Below, piece by piece: positions 1-8,010 of a stretch of DNA of 37,845 nt. Source of the stretch: an uncultured Eubacteriales bacterium. Its GTDB lineage: Bacteria; Bacillota; Clostridia; Christensenellales; Aristaeellaceae. The DNA lies in the NCBI GenBank assembly GCA_900548145.1, contig URJB01000019.1, forward strand, positions 1-37,845. Reading direction: 5' to 3'. Position 1 is the stretch's first letter. Every line of letters begins with the position of its first letter. The notes under the pieces were generated by a model. The model searched no databases. It saw only the letters and a list, made by a program, of their open reading frames with translations, and was not told the DNA's origin. The position numbers and the translations under genes were made by a program.

Positions 1-48
1 CAAACAATCGGCGCGGTTCGCACTGCCGTGCGCTCCGCTTGTTGTTTG
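1..48. repeat. palindromic element, copy 1
   Basis: The outer arms CAAACAA (1-7) and TTGTTTG (42-48) are perfect inverted repeats. The first 15 bases recur at 268-282. The element touches the window edge, so its full extent is unknown. Confidence 0.4.
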
Positions 49-267
49 CCTGAACTCCGGGTCGCTAACCGCCTTCGGCGGTTGTATCCACTGGATACCC
101 GCTTCCCTTCGTTCCCCTTTGGAAACCTTCGGGCACCGAAGTTGGCGAGAAAACCATGGAACGGCAGTTCAACGTCCGCACCGTAGTCGGCGCATCAATC
201 CCCCGGAGGGAAAGCTCTTACAGTAAAGTTGGTTTTCAGCGCTGCTTGCATATTGCTTTCCTCGGGG

Positions 268-301
268 CAAACAATCGGCGCGACGCTCCGTCGGGCGTTT
301 G
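268..301. repeat. palindromic element, copy 2
   Basis: It starts with the same 15 bases as 1-15. It forms nested arms CAAAC (268-272) with GTTTG (297-301) and CGACG (281-285) with CGTCG (289-293). The two copies share the left arm but differ in the loop, as expected of a mobile palindrome family or a paired RNA structure. Confidence 0.4.
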
Positions 302-401
302 TCTGCCAACGAAACGCCGGCTCATTTGGCTGCAAGCCCCCAATCCTGCACCCCCAACCCCACGGAGTGGATTTTCTCATAGCAAGGAGGCTCCCCTCTT
401 C

Positions 402-2084
402 ATGAAAAAACAAGCCTGTATCCCTTACCCCCTGCTCTGCCTGTGCGCACTTCTGCTCATTGCCGTGATCGGCTGGCAGATGCTCCCCGCCCTGAGCGAA
501 TCAGATACCGCCGTCCCGGCGTTCGAACCGCTGGAATACGGCGCGTCCGGCGAACTGGTCAGCTACGTTCAGCAGCGCCTGTCCGAGCTGGGGTATTATG
601 ACGGAAAAATTTCCGGCAACTTTCTGGAAGGAACCCGGAATTGCCTTAAACGCCTGCAAAAGGATTACGGGCTGGAGATCACCGGCAAACTGGATGAGGA
701 GACCTGGCAGCTGCTCCTGACGGCTCAGTACCGGGTGCTGAAAAATGGCGACGACGGCGACGAGGTCGCCCGCCTGCAGCAAAGGCTGATCGATCTGGGC
801 TATCTGGACGCGAAGGCCACGGGTAAATTCCGCTCCGCTACCGAGGGCGCGGTGAAGAGCTTTCAGAAACAGAACGGGCTGGACGTGACCGGCATCGCCG
901 ATCTGGATACCCAGCAGCGCCTGTTCGGCGAATCGGCGCTGGCCAAGGGCGTTTCCCCTACGCCGACCCCCGACCCCATGACCGACGCGGGCGATATTAA
1001 CGACGTGGTCATCGTGGGCGACGGCGAAAGCACCGAGGACAGCCGGGAAAACGTTCCCTTTGCCCGGCGCATGACCCGGGGCACCCAGAGCGAAAACGTC
1101 AAGAAAGTCCAGACCCGATTGAAAGAACTGGGCTTCTTCGACGGCCCCATCAGCGGCTATTATATGGATCAGACCATCGCCGCCGTGAAGAAATTTCAGG
1201 AGTATAACGGCCTGCCCATCGACGCGGATATGGACGAGGAAACCTGGAATCAGCTCTTCAACGCGGGCGACGTGGTGGACGTGAACGCCACGCCCCGGCC
1301 CAGCCCCGAGCCTACGCTGCCGCCCTATTATGTGGTGGTGGATGTGACCAATCAGGTCACGAAGGTGTACTCGCTGGATGAAAATAATGAGTATACCGTA
1401 CTGGAGCGGCAGATGATCTGCTCTACCGGCGTGAAGGGCTGGGACAGCGATCTGGGCGACTGGGTCACTAACGGCCGCCGGGCCCGCTGGTGCTATTTCT
1501 CCAAGTGGGGCGGCCACGCGCAGTACTGGACGCGCATCAATGAGAATATCGCCTTCCACAGCGTGACTTATTCCGAACCCGACACTCGGAAGCTGAACGT
1601 TAAGTCCTATAACAAGCTGGGCCGCCGGGCTTCCCACGGCTGCATCCGAATGCTGGTCAGCGACGCCAAGTGGATGTACGATAATATCAAGAAGGGCACC
1701 ACCGTTCATATTACGGAGGACTTGCCGCTGGATGAGGAACTGACCAAGTCTCTGCTGCCTCCTGATCTGGATAAAAAATATATGCTGCCCAAGACCACGC
1801 CGGAACCCACCGCTGAGCCTGCCTACACCAGCGACGGCACGCCGCCCCAGCCCTTCCGCACCCTGAAAAAGGGCTCCAAGGGTGAGGATGTGTACTGGCT
1901 TCAGCGGAAGCTAGCGGATCTGGGGTACTATCAGGGTGCCGTCACCGGCGAATACTGGAGCGGCACCGCCGACGCGGTCAAGGCCTATCAGAAGGATCAG
2001 GGCCTGAAAGCCGACGGTATCGCCGCCAAAAAGACCCTCGAAGCCCTTTACGCGGATGTGCTGAACACGGAAACCGCTGAATGA
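402..2084 (+). CDS. L,D-transpeptidase (YkuD) with four peptidoglycan-binding domains
   Basis: This 560-residue protein should form 3-3 cross-links in peptidoglycan, or attach proteins to it, outside the membrane. Residues about 10-30 are a signal anchor. PG_binding_1 repeats lie near residues 45-107, 111-175, 226-289 and 485-548. The YkuD catalytic domain lies near 308-446 and has the motif SHGCIRM, with His412 and the nucleophile Cys414. Thr/Pro-rich linkers separate the modules. The start at 402 is chosen because AAGGAGG lies 12 bases upstream and a hydrophobic signal follows; an earlier in-frame start at 156 has no such site and runs through palindromic DNA. The gene converges on the coiled-coil gene at 2122-2802 and shares a terminator with it. 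Several binding repeats on both sides of the catalytic domain are common in clostridial enzymes of this type. Confidence 0.93.
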   Translation: MKKQACIPYPLLCLCALLLIAVIGWQMLPALSESDTAVPAFEPLEYGASGELVSYVQQRLSELGYYDGKISGNFLEGTRNCLKRLQKDYGLEITGKLDEETWQLLLTAQYRVLKNGDDGDEVARLQQRLIDLGYLDAKATGKFRSATEGAVKSFQKQNGLDVTGIADLDTQQRLFGESALAKGVSPTPTPDPMTDAGDINDVVIVGDGESTEDSRENVPFARRMTRGTQSENVKKVQTRLKELGFFDGPISGYYMDQTIAAVKKFQEYNGLPIDADMDEETWNQLFNAGDVVDVNATPRPSPEPTLPPYYVVVDVTNQVTKVYSLDENNEYTVLERQMICSTGVKGWDSDLGDWVTNGRRARWCYFSKWGGHAQYWTRINENIAFHSVTYSEPDTRKLNVKSYNKLGRRASHGCIRMLVSDAKWMYDNIKKGTTVHITEDLPLDEELTKSLLPPDLDKKYMLPKTTPEPTAEPAYTSDGTPPQPFRTLKKGSKGEDVYWLQRKLADLGYYQGAVTGEYWSGTADAVKAYQKDQGLKADGIAAKKTLEALYADVLNTETAE

Positions 2085-2090
2085 ACGCAA

Positions 2091-2118
2091 ACCGCCCGCC
2101 GAATGTCCGGCGGGCGGT
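2091..2118. terminator. bidirectional terminator hairpin
   Basis: A perfect 11-bp stem (2091-2101 with 2108-2118) and a 6-base loop lie between two convergent stop codons. The T tract on the + side is weak (CTTCTATT). Confidence 0.7.
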
Positions 2119-2121
2119 CTT

Positions 2122-2802
2122 CTATTGCTCCATAGGGATGGGACGGCTGACCCGGCAGACCCGCGCCAGTTCTTCCCGCAGAGCGGTAAGCTCGGTTTCC
2201 AGCGCTTCTTTCTGCTCCTGCAGCGTCGCTATTTCCAAATTTTGGGATTGTGCTCCACCTTCCATCTCTAAATTTCGATTTTTAGTATCTTCTAGAGACA
2301 CTTGCAGACTGTTTTTCTCTTCTAAAAGGGAACCATACTCCCCTTGCAGGGAATGAAGCTCCGCTTGGACGCCTTCGGCTTGCTGCAAAGCCGCATCCCG
2401 CTCCACTGTCAGGCTGTTATTGATCCCCATCAATTCCTGATAGCGGGTTTCCCAGTCCTCCACTTGGGATTCCAGCAGCTGATTCTGCCCTGCAAAAGCC
2501 GCTTCGGACTGGGCGCGTTCGTCCACTGTCTGGGCCACGGCGGCGTTGGCTTCGTCGATGGAAGCCTTTGCGTCAGCCAATTCTTTTTCCAGCGTTTCTT
2601 TCTTGGTGGTCAGTTCCTCTGCCCGGTTCTCAAACAGCTGCTTTTCCCGCTTTGCCTTTTGTACTTCCACCTGCTTTTCTCCCAGCTGCACCTGCACCCG
2701 CCGCAGCTCGGCGCTGGTCTCCGCGTGCTGGGCCACGATGTAGCCCGAAACCATCAACAGCAGCGCCACGATGATCGCCATAACGGCCACGGTCTGTTTC
2801 AT
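2122..2802 (-). CDS. membrane-anchored coiled-coil protein, function unknown
   Basis: The product has 226 residues. Residues 4-25 form one transmembrane or signal-anchor helix, and nearly all the rest is heptad-rich and dominated by Glu, Gln, Leu and Lys, so a long extracytoplasmic coiled coil is expected. No enzymatic motif is visible. The ATG at 2802 follows GGAGGGGGAAG, a strong ribosome site. Proteins of this shape can act as cell-division or cell-wall scaffolds (compare FtsB/FtsL or EzrA-type architecture), but no family is recognised. The cell-wall enzyme that converges on it is a weak hint of an envelope role. The middle of the gene (about 2240-2310) is locally AT-rich compared with its neighbours. 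Confidence 0.75.
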   Translation of the reverse strand: MKQTVAVMAIIVALLLMVSGYIVAQHAETSAELRRVQVQLGEKQVEVQKAKREKQLFENRAEELTTKKETLEKELADAKASIDEANAAVAQTVDERAQSEAAFAGQNQLLESQVEDWETRYQELMGINNSLTVERDAALQQAEGVQAELHSLQGEYGSLLEEKNSLQVSLEDTKNRNLEMEGGAQSQNLEIATLQEQKEALETELTALREELARVCRVSRPIPMEQ

Positions 2803-2896
2803 CTTCCCCCTCCGTTCCGGCGGCGAAAAAACGCCGTCCCTCTCTGGTAGGATGAGACGGGCGGCGGGGGATTATTCGATTCGGCTCCTGTTTTCC

Positions 2897-2942
2897 AAAA
2901 AAAGCCCCGTCTTTCGCCAAAATAGAAAAACGGGGTTTTTTC
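2897..2942 (-). terminator. terminator after the citrate synthase-like gene
   Basis: The stem GCCCCGT (2904-2910) pairs with ACGGGGT (2930-2936) and extends into A/T flanks. On the minus strand it ends in seven T residues, just after the stop codon of the gene ending at 2954. Confidence 0.8.
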
Positions 2943-2953
2943 GGATAGGATTT

Positions 2954-4348
2954 TTACCGGCTCTTGTGGAACAGAAGCCGCTCGTAGCGTTCGGGATCGG
3001 CGTCCCGAACCATGATCTCCAATTCTTCGTCGCCCATGACGGTGTTGCGGCCGCTCTCATAAAGGTCGTCCACCATTTCCTTCACGGCCACTACCAGCGC
3101 GTCCTGCTTATCCACCTGATGCTTGCCCTTAAGGCGGAAGTAGGAGTTCATCCAGTGGGCGATGCCGGCCAGACCGCTGTGCGCGTCCACGGCCACGGTA
3201 GCGGGACGGTTCAGGATGGCGGCGGTATCGAAAATGTTGTAGATTTCCTCGTCTTTCAGCAGGCCGTCGGCGTGGATGCCGGCTCGGGTCACGTTGAAGT
3301 GACGACCCACGAAGGGCTGACGGGGGCTGATCTCCAATCCGATCTCCCGCTCCATGAACTCGGCGATCTCGGTCACGGCGGTCAGATCCATGCCGTCGGT
3401 GGTGCCGCGCAGGGCCTCGTATTCGATGGCCATAGCTTCCAGCGGGCAGTTGCCTGTACGTTCGCCAATGCCCAGCAGCGAGCAGTTCACGCTGGAGCAG
3501 CCGTACAGCCACGCCGTGCCCGCGTTGCTGACCACCTTGTAGAAGTCGTTATGCCCGTGCCATTCCAGCTGGGAGGACGGAATCTGGGCGTAGTGATGCA
3601 GGCCGTATACGATGCCGGGCACGCTGCGGGGCAGGGCCGCGCCGGGGTAGCTGACGCCATAGCCCATGGTATCGCAGGCGCGAATCTTGATGGGAATGCC
3701 GCTTTCGGCGCTCAGATCCATCAGCTGCTCCGCGAAAGGCAGCACGAAGCCGTAGAAGTCCGCCCGAGTAATGTCCTCGAAGTGGCAGCGGGGCACAATG
3801 CCGCGATCCAGCGCCGCCTTGACGATGGCCAGATATTTTTCCAGCGCCTGAGAGCGGTTCAGGTGCATCTTTTTGAAGATGTGGTAGTCGCTGCAGGAAA
3901 CCAGTACGCCGGTCTCCTTCACGCCCGCTGCCTTCACCAACTCGAAGTCCTTTTCGTTGGCCCGAATCCACGTGGTGATCTCCGGGAATTCCAGCCCCAG
4001 ATCCTGACACATTTCCAGTGCTTCCCGATCCTTGGGGGTATAGAGGAAAAACTCGCTCTGCCGGATCAGACCCTTGGGGCCGCCCAGCCGGGATTCCAGC
4101 TGGAACAGCTTCACGATCTGCTGGGGCGTAAAGGGGCTGACGCTCTGCTGACCGTCCCGGAAGGTGGTATCCGTCATCCAGATCTCATCCGGTACGCAGA
4201 TAGGCACCAGACGGTTGTTGAAGGCGATCTTCGGGATGGCCTCGTAATCGAAAATTTCCCGGTAGAGGTTGGGTTCCTCCACTTCCTGCAGCTGATACTT
4301 ATACTTGGACTGCATCAACTGGTTGGTTTTTTTACTGAATTCGAGCAT
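2954..4348 (-). CDS. Re-type citrate synthase / homocitrate synthase-like DRE-TIM lyase
   Basis: This is a 464-residue member of the DRE-TIM metallolyase family (2-isopropylmalate synthase, homocitrate synthase, Re-citrate synthase), which condenses acetyl-CoA with a 2-oxo acid. The barrel signature DTTFRDGQQS lies near residues 60-70. The metal-binding HGHND and the conserved GERTGNCPLE motif follow in the second half, with HADGLLKDEE further on. Isopropylmalate synthases normally read LRDGEQ and carry a C-terminal LeuA regulatory domain; neither is seen. The length is close to that of the Clostridium kluyveri Re-citrate synthase (about 450 residues). I infer citrate formation from oxaloacetate for glutamate synthesis; homocitrate synthase remains possible. 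Its ATG follows directly on the TAA of the aminotransferase, so the two are translationally coupled. Confidence 0.7.
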   Translation of the reverse strand: MLEFSKKTNQLMQSKYKYQLQEVEEPNLYREIFDYEAIPKIAFNNRLVPICVPDEIWMTDTTFRDGQQSVSPFTPQQIVKLFQLESRLGGPKGLIRQSEFFLYTPKDREALEMCQDLGLEFPEITTWIRANEKDFELVKAAGVKETGVLVSCSDYHIFKKMHLNRSQALEKYLAIVKAALDRGIVPRCHFEDITRADFYGFVLPFAEQLMDLSAESGIPIKIRACDTMGYGVSYPGAALPRSVPGIVYGLHHYAQIPSSQLEWHGHNDFYKVVSNAGTAWLYGCSSVNCSLLGIGERTGNCPLEAMAIEYEALRGTTDGMDLTAVTEIAEFMEREIGLEISPRQPFVGRHFNVTRAGIHADGLLKDEEIYNIFDTAAILNRPATVAVDAHSGLAGIAHWMNSYFRLKGKHQVDKQDALVVAVKEMVDDLYESGRNTVMGDEELEIMVRDADPERYERLLFHKSR

Positions 4349-5548
4349 TTAGTTCAGCTCCTTTACAAAATTGGCCAGCCGATTCATACCCTCCTCGATG
4401 GCCTCCATGCTGGTGGCGTAGCTCAGGCGGCAGAAACCGTCCGCCATGAAGGACTCGCCGGGCACCACCACGGCGTGCTGCTTTTCCAGCAGGGCGTTGG
4501 CAAAATCGCTGCTGGTGGCGATCACCTGACCGTCGATCTTTTTGCCCAGCAGGGGCCGCACGTCCATCATCACATAAAACGCGCCATCGGGCTTATTGCA
4601 GCTCAGGCCGGGAATGGCGTTGATCCGCTCCACGATGCGGTCCCGGCGCTGCTGGAAGGCCTGACGCATGGTCTCCACACAGGCCTGATCGCCGCTGAGC
4701 GCCACGGCGGCGGCGTGCTGGGCGGCGCTGTTAGGCGCGGAGGTGGCCTGACTCTGGTAGTTGGTCATGGCCTTGATAACGTCCCGGGGGCCGGCGGTAT
4801 AGCCGATGCGGAACCCGGTCATGGCGTAGGACTTGCTGACGCCGTTCACCACCAGTGTATGAGCCTTGGCCTCCTCGCTGAGGGAGGCGATAGAGCAGGG
4901 CTTTTCGCCGGTGTAGAGCAGCTTTTCGTAAATTTCGTCGGAGACGATGAAGAAATCATGCTCCACGGCCAGCTGCATCACGTTTTCCATCTGCCGACGG
5001 TTCCAGACGCAGCCGGTGGGGTTGTTGGGGGAGGTCAGCAGGAACGCCTTGGTACGAGACGTGATGGCGGCCAGAATTTCCCCGTTGGTGGGCACGAAAC
5101 CGTGCTCCTTTTTCATTTCGACAAAAACGGGCGTGCCCCCTGCCATGCGCACCATTTCCGGGTAGCTGACCCAGCAGGGCGTGGGGATGATGACTTCGTC
5201 GCCGGGGTCGAGAATGGTCTGGAACAGGGTATAGAGCGAATGCTTCGCGCCGTTGGAGACAATGATCTCCTGCGGGTCATAGTGCAGGCCGTGATCCTCT
5301 TCAAAACGATGGATGATGGCCTCCTTCAGTTCGGCCGTGCCGCCTACGGGCGTATAGCGGGTCATGTTCTGATCCATTGCATCCTTCATGGCGTTGCGGA
5401 TGGGCAGGGGCGTGTCAAAATCCGGCTCGCCGGCGGCAAAGCTGACGACGCTGACGCCCTGTGCTTTCAGGGCCTTGGCCTTCGCATCCATGGCAAGGGT
5501 AGCGGACGGAGCGATCCGCCGGGCTTTTTCGGAAATCGTGCGGGGCAT
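4349..5548 (-). CDS. class I pyridoxal-phosphate aminotransferase, aspartate type
   Basis: This 399-residue fold-type I enzyme should move an amino group between aspartate (or a similar amino acid) and 2-oxoglutarate. Visible motifs are NPTG near 176-179, SDEIYE with Asp204, and VSKSYAMTGFRIGY, where Lys239 carries PLP and Arg247 binds phosphate. GAFYVM and RLSYA near the end fit the subfamily-Ib (AspB/PatA) pattern. The ATG at 5548 is preceded by GGGAGGTT; a longer reading frame upstream has no ribosome site and crosses the promoter. A short hairpin (5565-5579) sits just upstream of the ribosome site. The gene heads a two-gene transcript with the lyase downstream. Together they could link oxaloacetate/aspartate to citrate and glutamate. 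Confidence 0.9.
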   Translation of the reverse strand: MPRTISEKARRIAPSATLAMDAKAKALKAQGVSVVSFAAGEPDFDTPLPIRNAMKDAMDQNMTRYTPVGGTAELKEAIIHRFEEDHGLHYDPQEIIVSNGAKHSLYTLFQTILDPGDEVIIPTPCWVSYPEMVRMAGGTPVFVEMKKEHGFVPTNGEILAAITSRTKAFLLTSPNNPTGCVWNRRQMENVMQLAVEHDFFIVSDEIYEKLLYTGEKPCSIASLSEEAKAHTLVVNGVSKSYAMTGFRIGYTAGPRDVIKAMTNYQSQATSAPNSAAQHAAAVALSGDQACVETMRQAFQQRRDRIVERINAIPGLSCNKPDGAFYVMMDVRPLLGKKIDGQVIATSSDFANALLEKQHAVVVPGESFMADGFCRLSYATSMEAIEEGMNRLANFVKELN

Positions 5549-5661
5549 AACGGAACCTCCCTTATCAGGCTCGGCCTGAACAAATGAAAGTTTTTTGATT
5601 CCATCCTGCAAAATGCACCATTGGGGCAGGAGGAGCGGCAGCCGTTGCCGCAGCAGGACAT

Positions 5662-5690
5662 AGTATAGCATATGACGCAAAATAAGTAAA
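5662..5690 (-). promoter_or_regulatory. sigma-A promoter of the aminotransferase-lyase unit
   Basis: Read on the minus strand: TTTACT (5690-5685), 17 bases, TATACT (5667-5662). Confidence 0.75.
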
Positions 5691-5847
5691 GTGCGGAAAC
5701 GACTCTTTTTATTTTTAAACTGAAATTTGCATTTTTCAGAATGAAAATCTGCATAACGGATATACGAAAAAGTCATCGTAAGAAGAAAAAACAAGTTTCG
5801 GCATTCGAACTTTTTTCGGCCAAAGCATATACTGTTTGGGAAAAGAA

Positions 5848-5856
5848 TGTTATAAT
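5848..5856 (+). promoter_or_regulatory. extended -10 promoter of the cation exporter
   Basis: TGTTATAAT is an extended -10 element with a perfect TATAAT at 5851-5856, 44 bases before the start codon. The -35 is poor. Confidence 0.65.
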
Positions 5857-5900
5857 GAAAAGAGATCCGCGTCTTTCGGCGCGCAGTGGAGGAATGAAAA

Positions 5901-7064
5901 ATGACGGCATGGCTGATCCGCCGTTTTGTGAAGGATTATGAAAATACGGAAAACGGAGAAGTCCGCGCCGCCTATGGCACGCTGGGCTCCTGCGTGGGCA
6001 TTCTGGTCAACCTGCTTCTGTCTGCCGGCAAATTTCTGATCGGGCTTCTCAGCGGCTCGGTGGCCATTCTGGCGGACGCGGCCAACAACCTGTCCGACGC
6101 GGCGGGCAGCATTGTGGCGCTGGTCTCCACCCGCGTGGCCCGTAAGCCCGTGGATGCGGAGCATCCCTTCGGCCACGGCCGGATGGAGTATCTGGGCTCG
6201 CTGGGCGTGGGACTGCTGATCCTCGTGATGGCCTTTACCCTCTTGAAGGAGGGCATGGAGGCCATCCTCACGCCCGCGGCGCTGAGCGTATCGTGGCCGG
6301 TACTGACGGTGCTGGGTGTTTCCATTGCGGTGAAGGCATGGCTGTATTTCTTCTATCGCCGTCTGGGCCGGGCTACCGACAACGGCACCCTGCTGGCCGC
6401 CTCCAAGGACAGCCTGAGCGACGTGCTGGCTACCGGCGCGGTGCTGATCTCCACCGGGCTGTGCGCCCTGTTCGGCTGGCGCATCGATGGCTATATCGGT
6501 CTGGTGGTGGCGCTGATCGTGCTCAAGGCGGGCTATGAGGTCTGCCGGGACACGGTGGACCGGCTGCTGGGCGGCAAGCCCGACCCGGAAAAAAGCCGCC
6601 GTCTGCGGGAACTGCTTCTGAATTACGAGGGCATTCTGGGCATTCACGATCTGGTCATCCACGACTACGGCCCGGGCCGCTGCTTCGCCTCCGTCCATGC
6701 GGAGGTCAGCGACCAGTGCAATATCGTAGCCATTCACGAGATCATCGACAACGCCGAACGGGAGATCGGCCGGGAGCTGCACATGCCCATCTGCATCCAC
6801 ATGGATCCCATCGCCACCGAGGACGAGACCACCAACCGGGTGCGCCAGCAGATGAACGATTTTCTCCGGGAGATCGACCCGGCACTGAGTATGCACGACT
6901 TCCGCATGGTGATGGGGCAGGATCGCATCAATCTGATCTTCGACGTGGTGGTGCCGGCGGACTATACCGCCCGTCAGGAGCTGATCCGCAGCCTGAACGC
7001 CTACGCCCGCTCGCTGGACAGCCGCTACCGGCTCGTCGTTCAGTTCGACGTGGATTACACCTGA
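5901..7064 (+). CDS. cation diffusion facilitator transporter, probably Mn-type
   Basis: This 387-residue CDF protein (Cation_efflux followed by a cytoplasmic dimerisation domain) should export divalent metal in exchange for protons. Several membrane helices fill residues about 20-210. The metal site in helix 2 reads NNLSD (an NxxxD pattern) and the one in helix 5 reads DSLSD (DxxxD). Zinc-type members usually have HxxxD here, while DxxxD in helix 5 is characteristic of the manganese group, so Mn2+ is the likeliest substrate. That assignment is inference from motif. A C-terminal region rich in His and acidic residues (about 215-300) fits the dimer domain; a further 80 residues follow. GTGGAGGA lies 7 bases before the ATG. 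Confidence 0.9.
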   Translation: MTAWLIRRFVKDYENTENGEVRAAYGTLGSCVGILVNLLLSAGKFLIGLLSGSVAILADAANNLSDAAGSIVALVSTRVARKPVDAEHPFGHGRMEYLGSLGVGLLILVMAFTLLKEGMEAILTPAALSVSWPVLTVLGVSIAVKAWLYFFYRRLGRATDNGTLLAASKDSLSDVLATGAVLISTGLCALFGWRIDGYIGLVVALIVLKAGYEVCRDTVDRLLGGKPDPEKSRRLRELLLNYEGILGIHDLVIHDYGPGRCFASVHAEVSDQCNIVAIHEIIDNAEREIGRELHMPICIHMDPIATEDETTNRVRQQMNDFLREIDPALSMHDFRMVMGQDRINLIFDVVVPADYTARQELIRSLNAYARSLDSRYRLVVQFDVDYT

Positions 7065-7075
7065 GGGCCGTCCGC

Positions 7076-7104
7076 TTGCATTTTTGAAAAGACTGCGGTA
7101 TCAT
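7076..7104 (+). promoter_or_regulatory. promoter of the 75-residue gene
   Basis: TTGCAT (7076-7081), 17 bases, TATCAT (7099-7104). Confidence 0.55.
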
Positions 7105-7138
7105 TTTCAGGAACGATTTTTCAAGGAGGAACTTTCCG

Positions 7139-7366
7139 ATGAGCAACGAACGCAAATCCATCGAAGAAATGACCGCTGATACCGAGAAGCCCGTCCGCGA
7201 CCGCAAAAACTGGGTGGCCTTTGTGGAAAGCGACGCGGTGAACTTCATGACCCTGAACGAAATGGAAAAGATGACCCTGGACGACGGCAGCGGCAACAAG
7301 GCCAAGCTGAGCCGCCGTAAGGACGGCAGCGTGCTGGTGGAGTGCACTTCTTCCAACGTGCTGTAA
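7139..7366 (+). CDS. small hypothetical protein
   Basis: The product has 75 residues, is soluble and charged, with no membrane segment. The ATG follows a strong AAGGAGGA at 7123-7130 and the gene has its own promoter, so I consider it real. The N-terminal third is acidic and probably disordered; the rest (from NWVAFVESDAVNFMTLNEME onward) could form a small beta-rich domain ending in ECTSSNVL. I do not recognise a family. It is the last gene of native, GC-rich composition before the transferred segment. Confidence 0.7.
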   Translation: MSNERKSIEEMTADTEKPVRDRKNWVAFVESDAVNFMTLNEMEKMTLDDGSGNKAKLSRRKDGSVLVECTSSNVL

Positions 7367-7459
7367 GCGAGACTGTTTTTGAAAAAGAGACGCTCCAAAG
7401 AAACGTCAACTTAGGGATTTCAAGAAATTGAGCTTTTAAGACGTTTCCCGAACGGCAAA

Positions 7460-7505
7460 ACAAAACCACCGATTGGAAAGCAGAAATGCTAATCGGTGGT
7501 TTTGT
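7460..7505. terminator. 15-bp perfect hairpin
   Basis: ACAAAACCACCGATT at 7460-7474 pairs perfectly with 7491-7505, with a 16-base loop. The stem has T-rich ends on both strands, so it can act as a terminator for the gene ending at 7366 and against transcription from the right. Confidence 0.6.
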
Positions 7506-7651
7506 CATTGTGAAAAAACAGGGATACGTTGCGCTATTTGAGTTACAGCGCACTCTTGTAGAGGTTTTCTTTTGAGGATCAGGATAAAAATGTGCTAGGA
7601 GTATGCGTTTTACGGTATTGTGTAACGCGCTGTGCATAGCGATAATAAACG

Positions 7652-7702
7652 AAAAAGCAGGCAGTATTAGGCAGTTATTTGTCAATACTGCTTGCTTTTT
7701 TT
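7652..7702. terminator. bidirectional terminator hairpin
   Basis: A 17-bp stem (7652-7668 with 7684-7700, one G-T pair) is flanked by A5 on the left and T7 on the right. It lies downstream of the minus-strand ABC-F relic and would end that transcript. Confidence 0.7.
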
Positions 7703-7801
7703 GTATTATGCTCATCGCATACCAGTGCTGCCATTCTTGGCTGACGACCTAAAATGAATATTGCCCCATTGGCAAATAGCGTTGCAGGTTATGAAATGCA
7801 C

Positions 7802-8010
7802 CTATAAACCATTTCCATAGTGGACAACCGTGCAAGTAGCAGTCTCCAGATCTCCTGAAAGGATTCTGAGCAAGGAGGTCTTGCCGCTGCCGTTGGCGCC
7901 GATGAGCCCAATTCTTTCGTTTTCGGCGACAGAAAGTTCGCTTATTTCAAAACATCACGTCCGTTGAATTCAAGCAGAACATGTCTTGCCTTTACGATTT
8001 CCCGCATCAT
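7802..8010 (-). pseudogene. ABC-F ATPase relic, frameshifted and truncated
   Basis: The minus strand starts ATGATGCGG directly over the stop codon of the exporter (ATGA overlap, preceded by GGAGGAAT). It reads MMREIVKARHVLLEFNGRDVLK and then stops. One base off, the frame continues as ISELSVAENERIGLIG and a perfect Walker A (GANGSGKTSLL), then RILSGDL, and ends about 20 codons later at an in-frame stop. A single lost base in the run around 7947-7952 explains the break. This matches the N-terminus of antibiotic-resistance-type ABC-F proteins (Lsa/Vga/Msr-like). The linker, second ATPase domain and everything else are missing, so it is not functional. Confidence 0.8.

Larger units (their letters stand above)
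1..401. other. palindrome-rich non-coding region
   Basis: No credible gene is seen here; the open frame that runs into the following gene lacks a ribosome site at its upstream start. The stretch holds a series of perfect inverted repeats: CAAACAA/TTGTTTG at 1-7 and 42-48, AACCGCC/GGCGGTT at 67-73 and 77-83, GTATCCA/TGGATAC at 84-90 and 92-98, and CTTCGG/CCGAAG at 127-132 and 136-141. A 15-base word beginning CAAACAATCGG occurs at 1-15 and again at 268-282, each time opening a hairpin. It may be a dispersed intergenic element or a structured RNA; the left part may continue outside the window. Confidence 0.5.
5549..5900. other. divergent intergenic region
   Basis: This AT-rich stretch separates the aminotransferase (minus) from the cation exporter (plus). 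It carries a promoter for each, and the hairpin TCAGGC/GCCTGA at 5565-5579 next to the aminotransferase ribosome site. The leader of about 105 bases on the minus strand shows no T-box or other known riboswitch core that I can recognise. Confidence 0.6.
7367..7801. other. AT-rich gap with two hairpins
   Basis: Nothing that looks like an intact gene is present on either strand. The base composition drops sharply compared with 402-7366. The stretch holds two strong hairpins (listed separately) and marks the left end of the transferred segment that runs to about 10250. Confidence 0.6.

Noticed and set aside
501..1709. 402-codon open frame on the minus strand
   Set aside because: It is antisense to the L,D-transpeptidase, rich in His, Ala and Gly in the manner of a shadow frame.
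2771..5587. 938-codon open frame on the plus strand
   Set aside because: It lies antisense to the lyase and aminotransferase, which have clear family motifs. Long antisense frames are expected in this GC-rich DNA; the translation has no recognisable domain and no ribosome site.
5549..5660. T-box or other amino-acid riboswitch before the aminotransferase
   Set aside because: The leader of about 105 bases is too short and lacks the T-box sequence; only a small hairpin is seen.
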